Positions 53,329 through 64,000 of a stretch of 64,000 nt of DNA are shown here, piece after piece. A model generated the notes under the pieces. That model saw nothing but the letters and a program-made list of their open reading frames with translations, was not told the DNA's origin and did no database searches. The number at the start of each line of letters is the position of its first letter. Position 1 is the stretch's first letter. Both the position numbers and the translations under genes were made by a program. Where the stretch lies: NCBI GenBank assembly GCA_030760725.1, contig JASWHV010000010.1:30695760-30759759 (forward strand), read 5' to 3'. This DNA comes from Neostapfia colusana. Its lineage: Eukaryota; Streptophyta; Magnoliopsida; Poales; Poaceae.

Positions 53329-56109
53329 ATGGCTTCCAACTTGCTTCCGACGCGCCTCGTTCGTTCCTCCGAGCTCGGGCCAGTGCGCAGGCTGCTGGGC
53401 TGGCGCTCGGAAGAGCAGAAGCATCGGCTCCTCCGAGGATCTCTCCCCCTGGTCCTGGGAAAGGGGGAGATGGTCTTCTTTACCGCTTATGCTCTGGCGG
53501 GGTTCGTTCCGCCGATTTCTCCCTTCTTCGTCACCCTGCTGGAGACATACGGTCTCCAACTCCACCATCTCTCCCCCAACTCCCTCGCAATGGCGGCAGT
53601 TTTTGTCCACTTCTGCGAGATGTTCGTGGGGGTGCACGCCTCCGTGACGCTCTTCCGCCACTTCTTTGTGCTGCGTACGACCGGACGCGGCTCTAAGACT
53701 CAGATGGGGGCGTATTACTTACAGCATCGCTGCAAAGACCCCAAGGTCTCCGGATACCTTCTGCCCTTCAGCGCATCAAGGTGGGAGAACTGGAGGGAGA
53801 GCTGGGTGGTAGTGCAGGCCGATGAGCACGATCGCCTACAACTCCCAACCGCCAGCCCAACTACCGATCGCCGCTTCTGGGAGGAGATCCCTGAGCTGGA
53901 GCAGGAGTACACTCCGGTCTTGGAGCGGATCCGGTTCTTGGCCAACGAGGGGCTGACATCTCTGATGGTGCTGATGGACTTCGTGTCACGCCGCATTGCT
54001 CCCTTGCAGCAACGCAGCCGCCCAGCGTGGTACTACACCGGTGAACAGGACTGTACCAGGCTGGAGAGAGGCCCCGACTCTGTCCCTTCCGACGAGGAGC
54101 TGGAGGAGATGGTGAGCAAGGTGAGCGGTGACTATATTCCCAGCGGCGTCCCCATCCTTCCGCCTTTTGCCACTCCCCTCTTCTTGGAACCTCAGAGGAG
54201 GTCAGAGCTCCTGCGGAAGATGCTGAACCTTGATGATATCGGGATTGCCGTTCGTCAGGTCGGGGATGCCTTCCGGGGTATCACCATTCCAGGAACCGAG
54301 CACCCCGAATCAGGGCATGAGGCATCCACTGCTGCCAAACCTTCCCCCAGAGCCGACGGAACCCAAGCCGTCGATAAAGGGAAAGGTAAAGAGCCGGCCC
54401 CCGGTCATCTAGAGAAAAAACGCGCTCGGTCTCCTCCAAGGGTGCCCGCCTGTGCCAATCCAGGGTGCCGGAGCTACCTTGCCTCCATCTCCCGGAGGTG
54501 CTGGTCCATCGGGTGGCGACCCGAAGAGGTCCCGAGTGTCCCTCCCCGGCGGGTCTCTCCCTAGACAGCAGCCGTCCGAATCAGCCCAAGTATCTCGCCA
54601 TCCTCTCTCAAGCGGCGGGGCTCCCAGGACGGATGTTGTTGGGGCGACGCCGGCGAGCGCGCCGGAGGTCCAGGCGTCCCATTCCGCGACCGTTCCAGCC
54701 GCTGGTCCTGGTAGTTCAGCTACAGCCCAGAGGCCAGTGCAGCAAGCTCGCTGGAGCGCTCATGCCGCTCAGTAAGTGTTATTCTTTCTGACTTATAGGA
54801 GTAGAGCTCCTGCCTCTTCTCTTATTCTGAGTGCCTCTTCTTCTTTGCAGGGACCGACCGGCTGCCAGGGGCGGGCCTCTTATCCGGCCGCCTTCAACCA
54901 GCGGGGGCTCCGCGCCTCAGCACTTGGGGGCCGCGGCGGCCCCCATAGCTCCCAAATCGACGGGGGCAGTGGCCTCAGTGGCCGCATCTGCTCCTACCCG
55001 CCCTCCTTCACCAGCCCAGAAGCCAGGTCTTGAGACCGGGAGGGCCGCTATAGGTGTGCCTGCTGGCCCCCTGGCCTGCTTAGGACAGCGCCCCCCCCCC
55101 CCCCGTAGCTGCCGAGGCGCCGGCGCTCCCGCCGGTCTTGGACTCGTCCGGGGGGTCCAGCGGTGCGACTCCTGCTCCGGTACCCGTGTGGGACGCCATG
55201 GAGCGTGCCCAGACCAGCTCCCGGAAGCTCCAATCTGCCTTTGAGCAGGAGCGGAAGGCATTGGCCGGCGAGAGGGACCGCCTTCTCAGCTGGCAGCAGC
55301 GGGCCTGGGCGGACCTCGACTCAAGGCAGTCAAGGCTTGAGGCTATGAGTGCTCTGCTCGGCGCCCAGAAGAAGGCCATTAGCCGCTTGGAGCTAGAGGC
55401 CCAGCGAGTTCGTGCCACCTACCGCGAGGCCCTGGCCAAAGCTGAAGCCAAAGCCAAGGAGTGTTCCGCCGCCGCGGAGGAGTTGCAGCTGCAGGTAGCC
55501 CGTCGGGAGCATGCCGTCGCTGATCGGGAACGCGCTGCTGCGGACGAGGAGGAGAAGACCACCGCTCGGCTGAGGGCCAAGGTGGAGGAGCTAAGGGCTC
55601 GGACTGAGGAGTTGGAGCTCCGTGAGTCGGCTGTCGCCGCGAGGGAGGAGCAATCTTCCAAGGAGCTTCAGGCGGTGATGGATCGCGAGCTAGCGGCCCG
55701 TCAAGAGGTAGAGAGGCTCCAGTCCATGCGGACTGCCGAGGCCCAGGCGGTCTGGCACTTCATTGCTAAGGCGGGGTCCGCCTTGGCTCCTCTTGGTTTT
55801 AGCCCTGTGCAGGTGGAGACCCCAGCACGGCCGGTGTCCGAAGCGGCCCCAGCCCTTGAGTCTCTCGGTGACGAGCTAGGTCGGCTTGAATCAGTGATCG
55901 CCGACGAGCTGGAAGCAGAAGGTCGGGGTCTTGCGAAGGAGGTTGCGACGCACGTTCTGTCGTGCTTCGTTAGCCGAGACCCTTCCTTTTCCCTGGGGCC
56001 GGTCCATTTAGGACCCATCGCCGACCGGGAGGAAGCTGCCAGGGCCGAAGTCGAGGACTTAGCTGCCCTCGTGGCCTCTAGGTTTCATCGGGAGTCCGGG
56101 GACCCCTAG
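53329..56109 (+). pseudogene. Antisense gene of E10 (PF04195-like domain + coiled coil, one intron), two frameshifts
   Basis: Exon 1 is 53329-54771, exon 2 is 54851-56109. The N-terminal about 300 codons carry GFVPPISPFF, YGLQLHHL, FVHFCEMFVG, LFRHFF and SRWENWRESWVV, as in E2; then KKRARSPPR, the intron, a Pro/Ala segment, the coiled coil and the conserved C-terminal block (AEGRGLAKEVATHVL, EEAARAEVED). Frameshifts: an extra C near 54446, and a run of C near 55091-55106 that is longer than in E2. Exon 2 from 55138 is otherwise open to the TAG at 56109. Family known from grass genomes; activity unknown. Confidence 0.75.
54772..54850 (+). other. Intron in the antisense gene of E10
   Basis: GTAAGT at the 5' end, TTCTTTGCAG at the 3' end, 79 nt, same position and length as in E2. 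It is phase 2: the CAG codon is split CA|G. Confidence 0.75.
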
Positions 56110-57123
56110 GCACCCGCCCTCGTGTGTACAAGGCCCTGCTACAAGGCCCTGTACTTCCTTTCTTTATTTTTGCTGAGTCTGTAGCCCAGCTAGTGGAGCC
56201 TTTGTATGGACAGACTCCTGTTTCTTTCTGTCTGCATGCCCTAGTCTTCTTCCTGGCCTTTCCCGACCGAGCCCTTAGCTCCGCAAGGGCTCGGAGGCTT
56301 TGACCAATCTCGAAGCTCTGCATGGACACCTTGTCCGGGTCCCCACTGTATACTAAGGGTTCCGGAGGTCTCCAGGACCCGCCTCACGAGATCGTAGGGG
56401 GGTCCGAGCCAGTTGGTCACGTGGCGGGCCCGGAGCTCCTGCCTGGGAGGAGGTCCAGGCCCGCAGGGCACGTGGAGGTCCCGGGCCTCTCCCTGCAGAC
56501 CACGCGGCGATCCCGGAGCTCCCCTCGGAGAGGTGGGAGGCCCGGCCCAACCGGACATGTGGGGCCTTCGGACCTAACCCCTGCGAGGGCTAGCCCTTTG
56601 ATCTTACCTTAGGGTTTCTGGCCTACCGCGATCCCGTAGCGGCCCCCTGGTAGGTGCGTTCCATTGGGTGGATGCGCCTACCATACTCCTGCGGGAAGCT
56701 GAGGCTGAGAAATCCTGCACATAAGGAAAAAGTAATTCTCCTTGGGGGCTTCCCCCTCTATTCCTTAGTCATATCTGCAGCAAAATCCGACTAAAGATGG
56801 AAATGAGAAGAGGGAATTGAACGCATAGTGAGCACGCGTTAGCAGGGTAATCATAGAAATTTAACAAGTAAATTAAATGAGTACCAAAGAAGAGCAACGT
56901 AGGGTGGGCTTCTTTTCATATAAATTTCCATACGGGGGAAGGAGGGCCGCATATGTAGACCACGACCCACCTCAAGGGAAGCAAGACTCTACGCGCTTGG
57001 GGTCGGAACCAGGCGAAGCTGAATGTAGTCCTGGACCGTCCCCTGAGGCTTAGTTGCTCCAAGCCCGGTTCACGGACTTTTATGGAAATTACTATGAAAA
57101 GAAGGGCCTGCCTGATTGTTGCT
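56110..57123 (-). other. Non-coding middle region of E10
   Basis: Reverse-oriented equivalent of 6748-7749, with G-box repeats at 56400-56570 and an AT-rich part near 56790-56930. No gene recognised. Confidence 0.6.
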
Positions 57124-57666
57124 CTAGGGGTAGAACTTACAGCGGTGTTCCGTGTTCCGAAGGTTCGGGAGCGGGTCCCTGTCTTCGGTTCTGGGGAATG
57201 GTCCCAGGCCCGGGATGTCCAGCCCTAGTACGGCAAATGGCCATGCGGACTGGATCATCCGTACCGTCCAAGCCGGTGTATGGATCTGCTTGGCATGGAA
57301 CAGGCATGCCTAGCAGCTCTCGACCAGCTCGACGGCATCCTGGAGTGTTGCCGGCTAGTAGAAGCCATGCCGAAAGGCTTTACCGACAAGCGTGCGTGAG
57401 GAAGAATGACTCCCACATTCGCCTCCATGGATCTCAGCGAACAAGTCGCAGCCTTCCCCCTGGATTGTGCACCGCAATAGGATGTGGTTGGCGCCACGTC
57501 AGTAGAGATCCCCCTCTACCGCCATGTGTCTCTTAGCCACACGCGCAATCCATTCAGCGGATACACGTTCATCAGGGAGGATATTGTCTTTCATGTAGTC
57601 CCAGACCTCCGTGATTCATGCATCGGGTCTGACTTGAGCATCTGGATCTTGAGCGCTGGGTTGCAC
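57124..57666 (-). pseudogene. Integrase remnant of E10, catalytic core deleted
   Basis: Same shortened form as in E2: zinc region, first Asp region, then a jump to the last codons before FYP-stop at 57124. Several stops. Cannot encode an active integrase. Confidence 0.8.
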
Positions 57667-58589
57667 GGAGTCCCCAGTGACGCTTATGATCCTTGGCAGC
57701 GCTCATGGCCGCCGGGACCGCCAGCTTCGAGGTGCTGGTCTAGCCCCCTTCGCCCGGCTCGGCGGGCCGGGCTGTGGGTCGAGGCAACGTCCTCTCGAGG
57801 CCCCCTTCAGGCACAGTGGCTCCGGTGGCAGTGGGGGCCCTCGTTGAAAGGTCGTCCGCTGTGGCCTTGCTAGCGCGCGGTACGTAGTGCAGGTCCAAGG
57901 CGAGGGGGTTTGTCCCCACCGTCTTGGTTGATTACCAGACTGGGGATTGCCCTGAGCCAACGACTAGCGAGAAGGATGAGCACTCCATACTCTGCTATGG
58001 TGTTGGCTGCCTTGGAATTGAGACGCGCCACATACCCAGACTGCTCCCCCGATGGCATGAGGAACAGTATGCTAGCATCGGCCCCCTGCTTTCGCGGGGA
58101 GCCATGGGCGAACATCATTTGATGAGTCCTGATGAAGGTCAGGGCTCAGGGTCCTGTTTCATCGTCTTCATGGCCCCCTGAGCGTGCGTCTACTTCAGCC
58201 ACAAGTGAACTAATGCTCGGTTAATGTCTGTATGACGGGAAAGGGAACCTAGATCAAACATTAGTAGCTCCGCTGCCCATTCGGCGGCATTGCCCGTCGC
58301 ATGGGGCTGCAAGAGATAGCTTTTAGCCTGGGGAGATCGCCGGGTGCCCGGCACTCGGGGGTCCACAGGCTGCTTTGGACCTCACGGGAAGCTCCGCTGT
58401 CGTCCTGGGGGCTCCGGGAGGTTGTGTCAGGGATCCAAGGTCTGGTCTTCTAGCACTTGCTTCTTGGTAGCGGAACAGGTTACTGTGGTATGGGGTTAAA
58501 GCCATTGCGCGAAAACCAGAAATTTGCGGGGCCCCTAGCTATGCCAAGTCGGCTTACGCCGGGATTAGTAGGTAGGGGGCGCCCTTCAA
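57667..58589 (-). pseudogene. RNase H and tether remnant of E10
   Basis: On - it reads SPRKQGAD, LMPSGEQ and NTIAEYG as in E2 (57870-58118), with tether and proline-rich spacer traces at 58240-58460. Frames are broken throughout. Confidence 0.6.
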
Positions 58590-59163
58590 CTACTTCAGAC
58601 ACAGGGGTCTGATGGGAGCCCTAGCAAGCATTTGGGAAGCGCAGCATATCACAGCCTGGTATCGAGTCTACCATTTGCTCTATCGGCCGAAGAGAAAATA
58701 GGTCTTTAGGACATGCCTTATTGAGACTGGTGTAGTGGATGCGCTTCCGGAACTTCTCGCTGGCCTTCGGGAAAATAAAACGGTTTGCCAAGCGCCGGGA
58801 GCGGCGGACTCTCCGTCTCGTCGGACGGCTAGGCGTCGGGAAAGACCTTTAAGTAATGCTCCATCACCTCCCTGGGGATCTCTGGCCTCGGTGATGGCTG
58901 TCATGCAGCACATCGACCTCATGTCGGAGGGGGGCAACGAGCGCGCCTTCCTATATGCTACCCAGGCCCCCGGCTACCCGGGTGGTCTGGGTGGCATCGG
59001 CGCTGATTCGGATGAGCCTTGTGGGGACGTCGTCCTCATCAAGGAGTTGCACGTGGGGTGCGGCGGTAGAGGCACGGTGGCGTGCACTCGGGTGGAGCTG
59101 GTTTGGTCCTATACTGCTGAGGGCTGGCGCCGTAGTTGCTGTAAGCGCCCGAAGCCTTTCCAA
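58590..59163 (-). pseudogene. RT N-terminal remnant and spacer of E10
   Basis: Same content as 4707-5270 in E2: TRLIRISAD and the area before RT, then RT finger traces. No RT palm. Confidence 0.6.
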
Positions 59164-59261
59164 GGCTAATACTGCGGCAACATGGTCTCCACAACCTTGG
59201 GGACGCCTGTTGGTGTAGGCATCTTCAAGACAAGGTAGCCGTAGTGGGCTATTGCCACGAA

Positions 59262-59585
59262 TCAGTACAGGGCTGGCCTACCGATTGTGGCATTGAAGGG
59301 GAGGTCAGTCTCGGCCATGTCGACCAGAATGTACTCCGTCCGGTAGCTGCCCGGTGCCCCAAAGGTCACCGGGAGGCTGATGCGGCCGTAGGAAACGACC
59401 TGTCCCGGCCCTACCCCTGAGAATGGGCTTGACGCGGCGAGCTTGGCCATCGGGATCTGCAGCTTCTGGAAGGCTGCGTGACTGATGAGGTTCAGCCCAG
59501 CCCCACCACCCACCAAAACGTGGTACATCTTCACGTTGGCGACGGTAAGGGCCACCACGAGTGGTAGTTGGCCGGCCCCAGCCAT
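59262..59585 (-). pseudogene. Aspartic protease segment of E10, catalytic Asp lost
   Basis: 107 codons open. The active-site motif reads LVGGGAGLN where E5 has LVDGGAGLN, so the catalytic Asp is Gly. The rest (PFSGVGPG, ATIGRPALY) is well kept. It must be inactive. Confidence 0.8.
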
Positions 59586-59639
59586 GTTCCTGGGGCGGTC
59601 GGTGTCATTAGAGCTGATGGGGGGAAGCTACCGACGCTA

Positions 59640-61035
59640 CCGCTCGTCGCAAGGCCTTAGCCATGCTTCTGGTCAGGGGGGTCAGCAGACCCGCCGAAGA
59701 TGTCAAAGGGCATCTTCCAGTGCTCGTCGTCACTGGAGATGGAGCTTCCATGATTGCGCGCTGCCTTTGCGGCGCGCCGGAGCTCCTCGAAATCCATCTG
59801 GCGGTCGTCGCCGTCTCGGGCCTCGACCTTTTGGTTGCCCTCCCTTACATAGGATGGGGCATCAGCTAGGGGCTGCTTCCCCTTCCGGAGGCGCCCCGCG
59901 AGCTTCTGGATTTTCCGGCCTCTGGAGGAATTCCGCCGGGTTGATGCTGCCGTCGCACTTCTCAGGCGAGAGTGACCGAAACTTGCGCGGCCATTTTGTG
60001 AAGCGAAGGCGGGGCGCGGGGGCCGCACACCCCGCTTCTGTCGCCACAGGTTCTGATGCCACGAATTCTTGGTTCGCGCTGTGCATCGCATGCTCCGGCG
60101 GCCATACACAGGACATACGACTGTAGCTTATTGAGTAGCAGCGCTCTTCGCTGCAGCTAGCGCACCTTCACTAGGTACATCCAGCGCTACTGAAAACCTG
60201 ACGCTGGTCGGAGCCGGCATTGTCGGGGTCGGCGCTGCCAGAGCCGGTTGCTGGCTCCCAGTGCAGGTATCGGCGCCGCGAACGCCTGGTCCTCCGCTGG
60301 CACAGTATGCCCCGGTATGGGCAAGGCCGCTCTATGGACCGGGGACGCCGTTTGCAGGGCATATGGTTGTGGCATATACTGCGCGACGTATGCCTGGGGC
60401 AGAGCCCGCGTAGCGAAGATCTGTCCTTCAGGCTGGGTCGAGGCCGACGTCAAATCGGTCTACTTCGCGAATCCGCTGCTGGGTCGCCGCCTGAGGCGCG
60501 TCCCCAGCAGGCAGGTCACGCAGTAGCGCCCTTTCCTGGCGTTGCTTGAGGTATACCCGGGCATCTTGACCCAAGCGCCACCGCTCCAGCTCTGTCCTCA
60601 GATCCATCGATTGAGGGCTGCAGAGCTGGAGTCTGCCGTCTGTTCGTCAACCATTGGCGTGCGTATCAGCGACACGGCCGGTTGGTCAGAGTGTCGTCTC
60701 CGCCGGCGTCGCGGGCTTGCGGCAGCGACGACAAGACGGTCTACCTCGATAATCCACCGCTGGGTCGCTGCCTGAGGCGCGTCTCCAGCGGGCGGATTGT
60801 GCAGTAGCGCTCTTGCTGCAGCTAGCGCACCCCTTCCGGGTACGTCCAGCGCTACTGGAGATATGACGCTGGTTGGAGCCTGCATTGCCTGGGTCGGCGC
60901 TGCCAGAGCCGGTTGCTGGCTCCCAGCTTGTACTGACACACTCTGTCCTGAGTGTGTTGGCTTGTACTCCCCCCTAGCCGTGGCTCGCCGCGGAGGCGGG
61001 GGAGGTGAGCTTGCCGCCGAAGGGAGCTTGGTCAT
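59640..61035 (-). pseudogene. gag remnant of E10, core domain deleted
   Basis: Starts at the conserved ATG (61035) with 145 open codons (MTKLPSAASSPPP start), then frame changes, the duplicated N-terminal segment (near 60150-60260 and 60780-60920), the SINPAEF motif and the direct jump to the basic tail. Same deletion as E2 and E5. Confidence 0.8.
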
Positions 61036-61072
61036 CTTCGTTGGCGGAAACTCGTCGCGCTAGGGGAAAAGC

Positions 61073-61090
61073 CCCCTACCTGGCGTGCCA
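61073..61090 (-). other. Primer binding site of E10
   Basis: Reverse complement of the family A site with one mismatch, two bases from the LTR edge. Confidence 0.8.
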
Positions 61091-61092
61091 AA

Positions 61093-62126
61093 TGTCGAAG
61101 TGTGCGATCGACACTTCCCCCGGGCCTGCACTGGGCAGCCCGCGGAGGTTCTTTTTTCGGAGGGGCTAGTTCCTAGCTGAGAGCTTGCGCGGATGGACGA
61201 GTTAGTGAGAGCTTGACACGGGAAGTTTTACGTGGTTCAGGCCGCCGGAGCGTAAAACCCTACGTCCACGGCGAGCTATGGAGCTCGCTGTATTGCTTGC
61301 TGCTCAGGGCCGGGGGCCTGAGCTTGTGGTTGAGTTACAGCTTGAGAGTGTATGGCTAGCGTATGAGTTGCAGAATGCGAACCCCTGCTATCGATGCCCA
61401 CCCGAGCCTTTTATAGTCCAAGGTTCGGGCAGCTTACAAGGGAAGCCGGGACCCGACAGGTGGTCCCGGGACGATTGTCTATTATCTAAGGTATCTGTAG
61501 TTATGCCGGTGGTTGCCTCCGGTCGAAGGCTTCTGAGTCTTCCTTTTGCCGCCCTGCCCATGCCCTGCGCTAGTCGTAGTGGTTGATGACGGCGCAGGCG
61601 GCATGGGATGTCTTGTCGCGGCGTTTATTACCTGTCAGGTTCTGACACCGCGCGCCAGTCTGTGATGCGACTGGACGCAACGGCACCTGACAGGCGCGTG
61701 CTCCGCGTTTCCGCGTCTTGGGAAGACGCGGGCCTTGAATTCCTTGTACGGGCAAGGTGAGGGGCGCCTTTACGCCCGCTGCCTACAGCCCGGGGGCAGG
61801 CAGCACCGTTCTTCCAGCCACGTGGCGGGTCCGGAGCTCTTCTCTGAGGAGAGGGAGGTCCGGCCCCGCTGGACGCGTGGCGCCTTCGGACCTCTCTCCC
61901 GCGGAGGGGGAGGTCCAGCTTCTGCATGCCACGTGGCGGGCCCGGAGCTCACCTCTGAGGAGAGGGAGGTCCGGCCTCGCTGGGCGCGTGGAGCTCTCCT
62001 CTGAGGAGAGGGAGGTCCGGCCCCGCCAGACGCGTGGCGCCTTCGGAGCTCTCCCTGCGGAGAAGGGCGAGCACCATAGGCATTTTACCCTGTGCGCGGG
62101 GGTACCCCATATCTCAGGTACCGACA
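61093..62126 (-). repeat. E10 5' LTR (right copy)
   Basis: 1,034 bp. It lacks about 65 bp of the U3 array near 61990 compared with the left copy, consistent with slippage or recombination between repeat units. TATA at 61408-61415 (-). Confidence 0.93.
61408..61415 (-). promoter_or_regulatory. TATA box of E10 5' LTR
   Basis: TATAAAAG on the minus strand in the family A palindrome, one mismatch in the arm (AAGGTTCGGG). Confidence 0.65.
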
Positions 62127-62131
62127 GGGTC
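62127..62131. repeat. Target-site duplication of E10, right copy (GGGTC)
   Basis: Follows the E10 LTR; E9 pol resumes here. Confidence 0.95.
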
Positions 62132-64000
62132 TGACTTGAGCTTCTGGATCTTGAGCGCTGGGTTGCACAGAGTCCCCAGTGACGCTTACGATCCTTGGCG
62201 GCATCCATGGCTGTAGGGCTGCCGGGACCGCCAGCTTCGAGGTGCTGGTCAAGCCCCCTTCGCCCGGCTCGGCGGGCCGGGCTGTAGGCCGCAGCAACGT
62301 CCTCTCGAAAACTCCTTCGGGCGTGGGGGCTCCGGTGGAAGCCTTTGTTGAAAGGTTGTCAGCTGCGGCATTACCAGCGCGCGGTACGTGATGCAGGTCC
62401 AAGGCAAGGAATTCTTTCTCCAACATCTGCACGTGAAGCAGATACGCAGCTAGCTGCGGGTCATTGCAGGAGCATTCGCCCTTGACTTGCTTGATGACCA
62501 GCTGGGAGTCGCCCTGTGCCACCAACTGGCGAGCGCCAAAAGACAGGGCTGTCTGCAGGCCAAAGATGAGTGCTTCATACTCCGCCATGTTGTTGGTTGC
62601 CTTGAAATTTAGACGCACCATATACCCAAACTGTTCCCCTGATGGCATGAGGAGCAGTACGCCGGCACCGGCCCCCTGCTTTCGTGAGGAGGCGTCGAAG
62701 AAAAGTGTCCAGTGGGGTTCGGTGAAGACTGGAGCTTGGTGCTCTGTCTCACCGCCTTCATGGCCCCCTGGGTCAGTCTTCGTTGGTGTCCACTCCGCCA
62801 CAAAGTGAGCCAGTGCTTGGCTCTTGACTGCATGGCGTGGGAGGAAGTCCAGCTCAAACTCCGCCAGCTCCGCCGCCCATTTGGCAACGTTGCCAGTCGC
62901 ATGGGGGCTGTGAAGAATTGTCTTCAGCGGATACGAGGTGACTACCGAGACCCGGTGGGCCTGGAAGTAATGGCGGAGCTTCGTGGAGACCACGAGCACC
63001 GCATACAGCAGCTTGTGGACTTCTAGGTACCTTGTCTTGGCATCATGAAGTACTTCGCTGATGTAGTACACATGCCTCTGTATAGTTTGAACCCTCTCTC
63101 TTAGGCTTGGGACCTCCTCGTCCATTGGCCCTGGCCCGCTGGAGGTGGGTGGACCCACGGGGGCCTCCGGGAACTTGGACCCGGAGGCCCTTAAGCTATC
63201 TTGATCATCCGGGAGCTCCGAGGGGTCTTGAGGGACCTCCGGGAGATCCCAATTGGACCCAGGAGATTTATCTTGGGGGTCCGGGAGATCGTCCTGGGCC
63301 TCCGGGAGGTCGACCTGGACCTCCGGGGGGTCCGGGAGACCGTCTTGGCCCTGCGGGGCCTCCTGGCATCTGTCTTCTGCTACCGGAGCAGGTTGCGAGG
63401 GTGAGGGGTCTGGCCGCTCCGCGACAAGGACCATACTCACCACTTCTGTTGTCGCCGCAATGTAGAGCAGCAAGTGCTTCCCGGGCTCAGAGGCTACCAT
63501 GATAGGTAGGGTCGTCAGGAGTCCCTTCAACTCCTGGAAAGCCTCTTCTGCTTCGTCAGTCCAGGCAAAAGGGCCTGACTTGCGCAGGAGCTTAAAGAAA
63601 GGGAGTGCCCGTTCTGCTAGCCTCGGTATAAACCGACTCAGCGCGGCTATATATCCCGTGAGTCTCTGAACATCCTTGACGCGGACAGGGGGCCGCATCA
63701 AGTCGATGGCCTTGATCTTCTCTGGGTTGGCCTCAATCCCTCGGTGCGAGACCAGGAACCCTAAGAGCTTCCCAGAGGACACGCCGAACACACATTTATC
63801 TGGGTTCAGCTTGGTGCGCGTAGAGCGCAACTTGTCAAAGACTAAAGCTAGGTTATCTAGTAAGGATGAACCCTGCTTGACCTTGACAACTATGTCATCG
63901 ACATACACCTCAACTAGGTCTCTTATTAACTCCCAAAAGGATTTGTGCATCGCCAGCACAAAGGTGAGGAGTGCATTCTTTAGGCTGTAAGGCATAGATA
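62132..64000 (-). CDS. RT (palm/thumb), proline-rich tether and RNase H of E9 pol, partial
   Basis: Open from the window edge to the E10 insertion, about 620 codons. RT begins at MPYSLKNA with YVDDIVVK at the active site; the thumb (GFLVSHRGIEANPEK) follows. Then a spacer of about 110 residues rich in Pro, Asp, Glu and Leu (repeats such as DLPDPQD), the tether (a decayed RNase H-like part: YYISEVLHDAKTRY), and an RNase H domain with FDASS, NMAEYEAL, QGDSQL and AADNLS. The frame continues into the integrase at 51738 without a break when E10 is discounted. The start of pol is outside the window. Confidence 0.9.
63125..63400 (-). repeat. GC-rich minisatellite-like spacer in E9 pol
   Basis: Repeated GGACCTCCGGG / GGGAGGTC-like units of roughly 25-35 bp encode the Pro/Asp-rich spacer between RT and RNase H. 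Decayed equivalents are in E2 (5430-5520), E5 (29545-29787) and E10 (58330-58460). Confidence 0.65.

Larger units (their letters stand above)
51739..62126 (-). mobile_element. E10: complete family A element of the E2 type
   Basis: 10,388 bp, minus orientation, GGGTC duplication, inserted into E9 pol just before the integrase zinc region. Content mirrors E2: gag without core, protease, RT and RNase H remnants, integrase without core, G-box block, spliced antisense gene. It is the innermost and thus one of the youngest insertions in the window. Confidence 0.93.
47449..64000 (-). mobile_element. E9: family A element with open pol, split by E10, running off the window
   Basis: 3' LTR at left (47449-48391), 3' region, ruined antisense ORF, middle region, integrase (50492-51738), then after E10 RNase H and RT (62132-64000). 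It is the only family A copy here with a complete integrase and an RT active site, and so the best candidate for an enzyme donor. Left duplication predicted as GATGG (47444-47448). Confidence 0.87.

Noticed and set aside
1..64000. Host genes, tRNA, rRNA or CRISPR-like arrays
   Set aside because: All sequence can be assigned to retrotransposon parts. The regular repeats are LTR enhancer-like units, not CRISPR, and no tRNA cloverleaf was seen.

Overview
The window is one continuous nest of LTR retrotransposons from a plant nuclear genome, most likely a grass (Poaceae). I infer this from Ty3/gypsy elements of Tat/RIRE2 type with a GC-rich extra antisense ORF resembling the grass-rich 'putative gypsy type transposon' family, and from a Tekay/Del-like chromovirus with 3.8 kb LTRs. 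I see no host gene, tRNA, rRNA or other non-transposon gene. The species cannot be named from the sequence.

Nearly everything belongs to one family (family A): LTRs of about 1.1 kb starting TGTCGGTACC and ending TTCGACA, a primer site matching the 3' end of plant tRNA-Arg, gag/pol in the sense direction, and a coiled-coil ORF on the opposite strand before the 3' LTR. I label the pieces E1-E10. E1 (-) fills 1-1919 and 12123-17021 and is interrupted by complete E2 (+, 1920-12122, TSD GACTT). E1 sits in a + LTR whose right half is E3 (17022-17681). A 55-bp RT sliver, E4 (17682-17736), separates E3 from E5 (+, from 17737). The 5' LTR of E5 is split by complete E6 (+, 18189-26278, TSD GTATT), and its pol remnant is cut at 29787 by E7 (+). 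The LTR of E7 is split by complete chromovirus E8 (-, 30095-45002, TSD CGAAG), and its gag is cut at 47448 by E9 (-, to the window end). The pol of E9 is split by complete E10 (-, 51739-62126, TSD GGGTC).

Family A copies fall into complementary classes. E1 and E6 keep gag and a short intron-free antisense ORF but have no protease or pol. E2 and E10 (and E5 as far as visible) have lost the gag core and most of RT; E2 and E10 also lack the integrase core. They keep a protease segment, and E2 and E10 have a longer antisense gene with an N-terminal domain and a 79-nt intron spliced on the antisense strand. E9 has an open RT-RNase H-integrase frame but a ruined antisense ORF. E7 has the best gag. 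This suggests a mutually dependent family in which gag and pol are supplied by different copies. The U3 of the family A LTR holds tandem units of about 111 bp with phased G-boxes (CACGTG), and its TATA box lies in the loop of a near-perfect palindrome.

E8 is a different lineage: tRNA-Met primer site, gag with a CCHC knuckle, pol in the order PR-RT-RNase H-IN with a chromodomain, plus an unrecognised ORF between leader and gag. It carries an in-frame stop in the protease and a one-base frameshift in the integrase, but its LTRs are nearly identical, so it inserted recently. All assignments are by reading motifs and by comparing copies within the window; no database search was possible.
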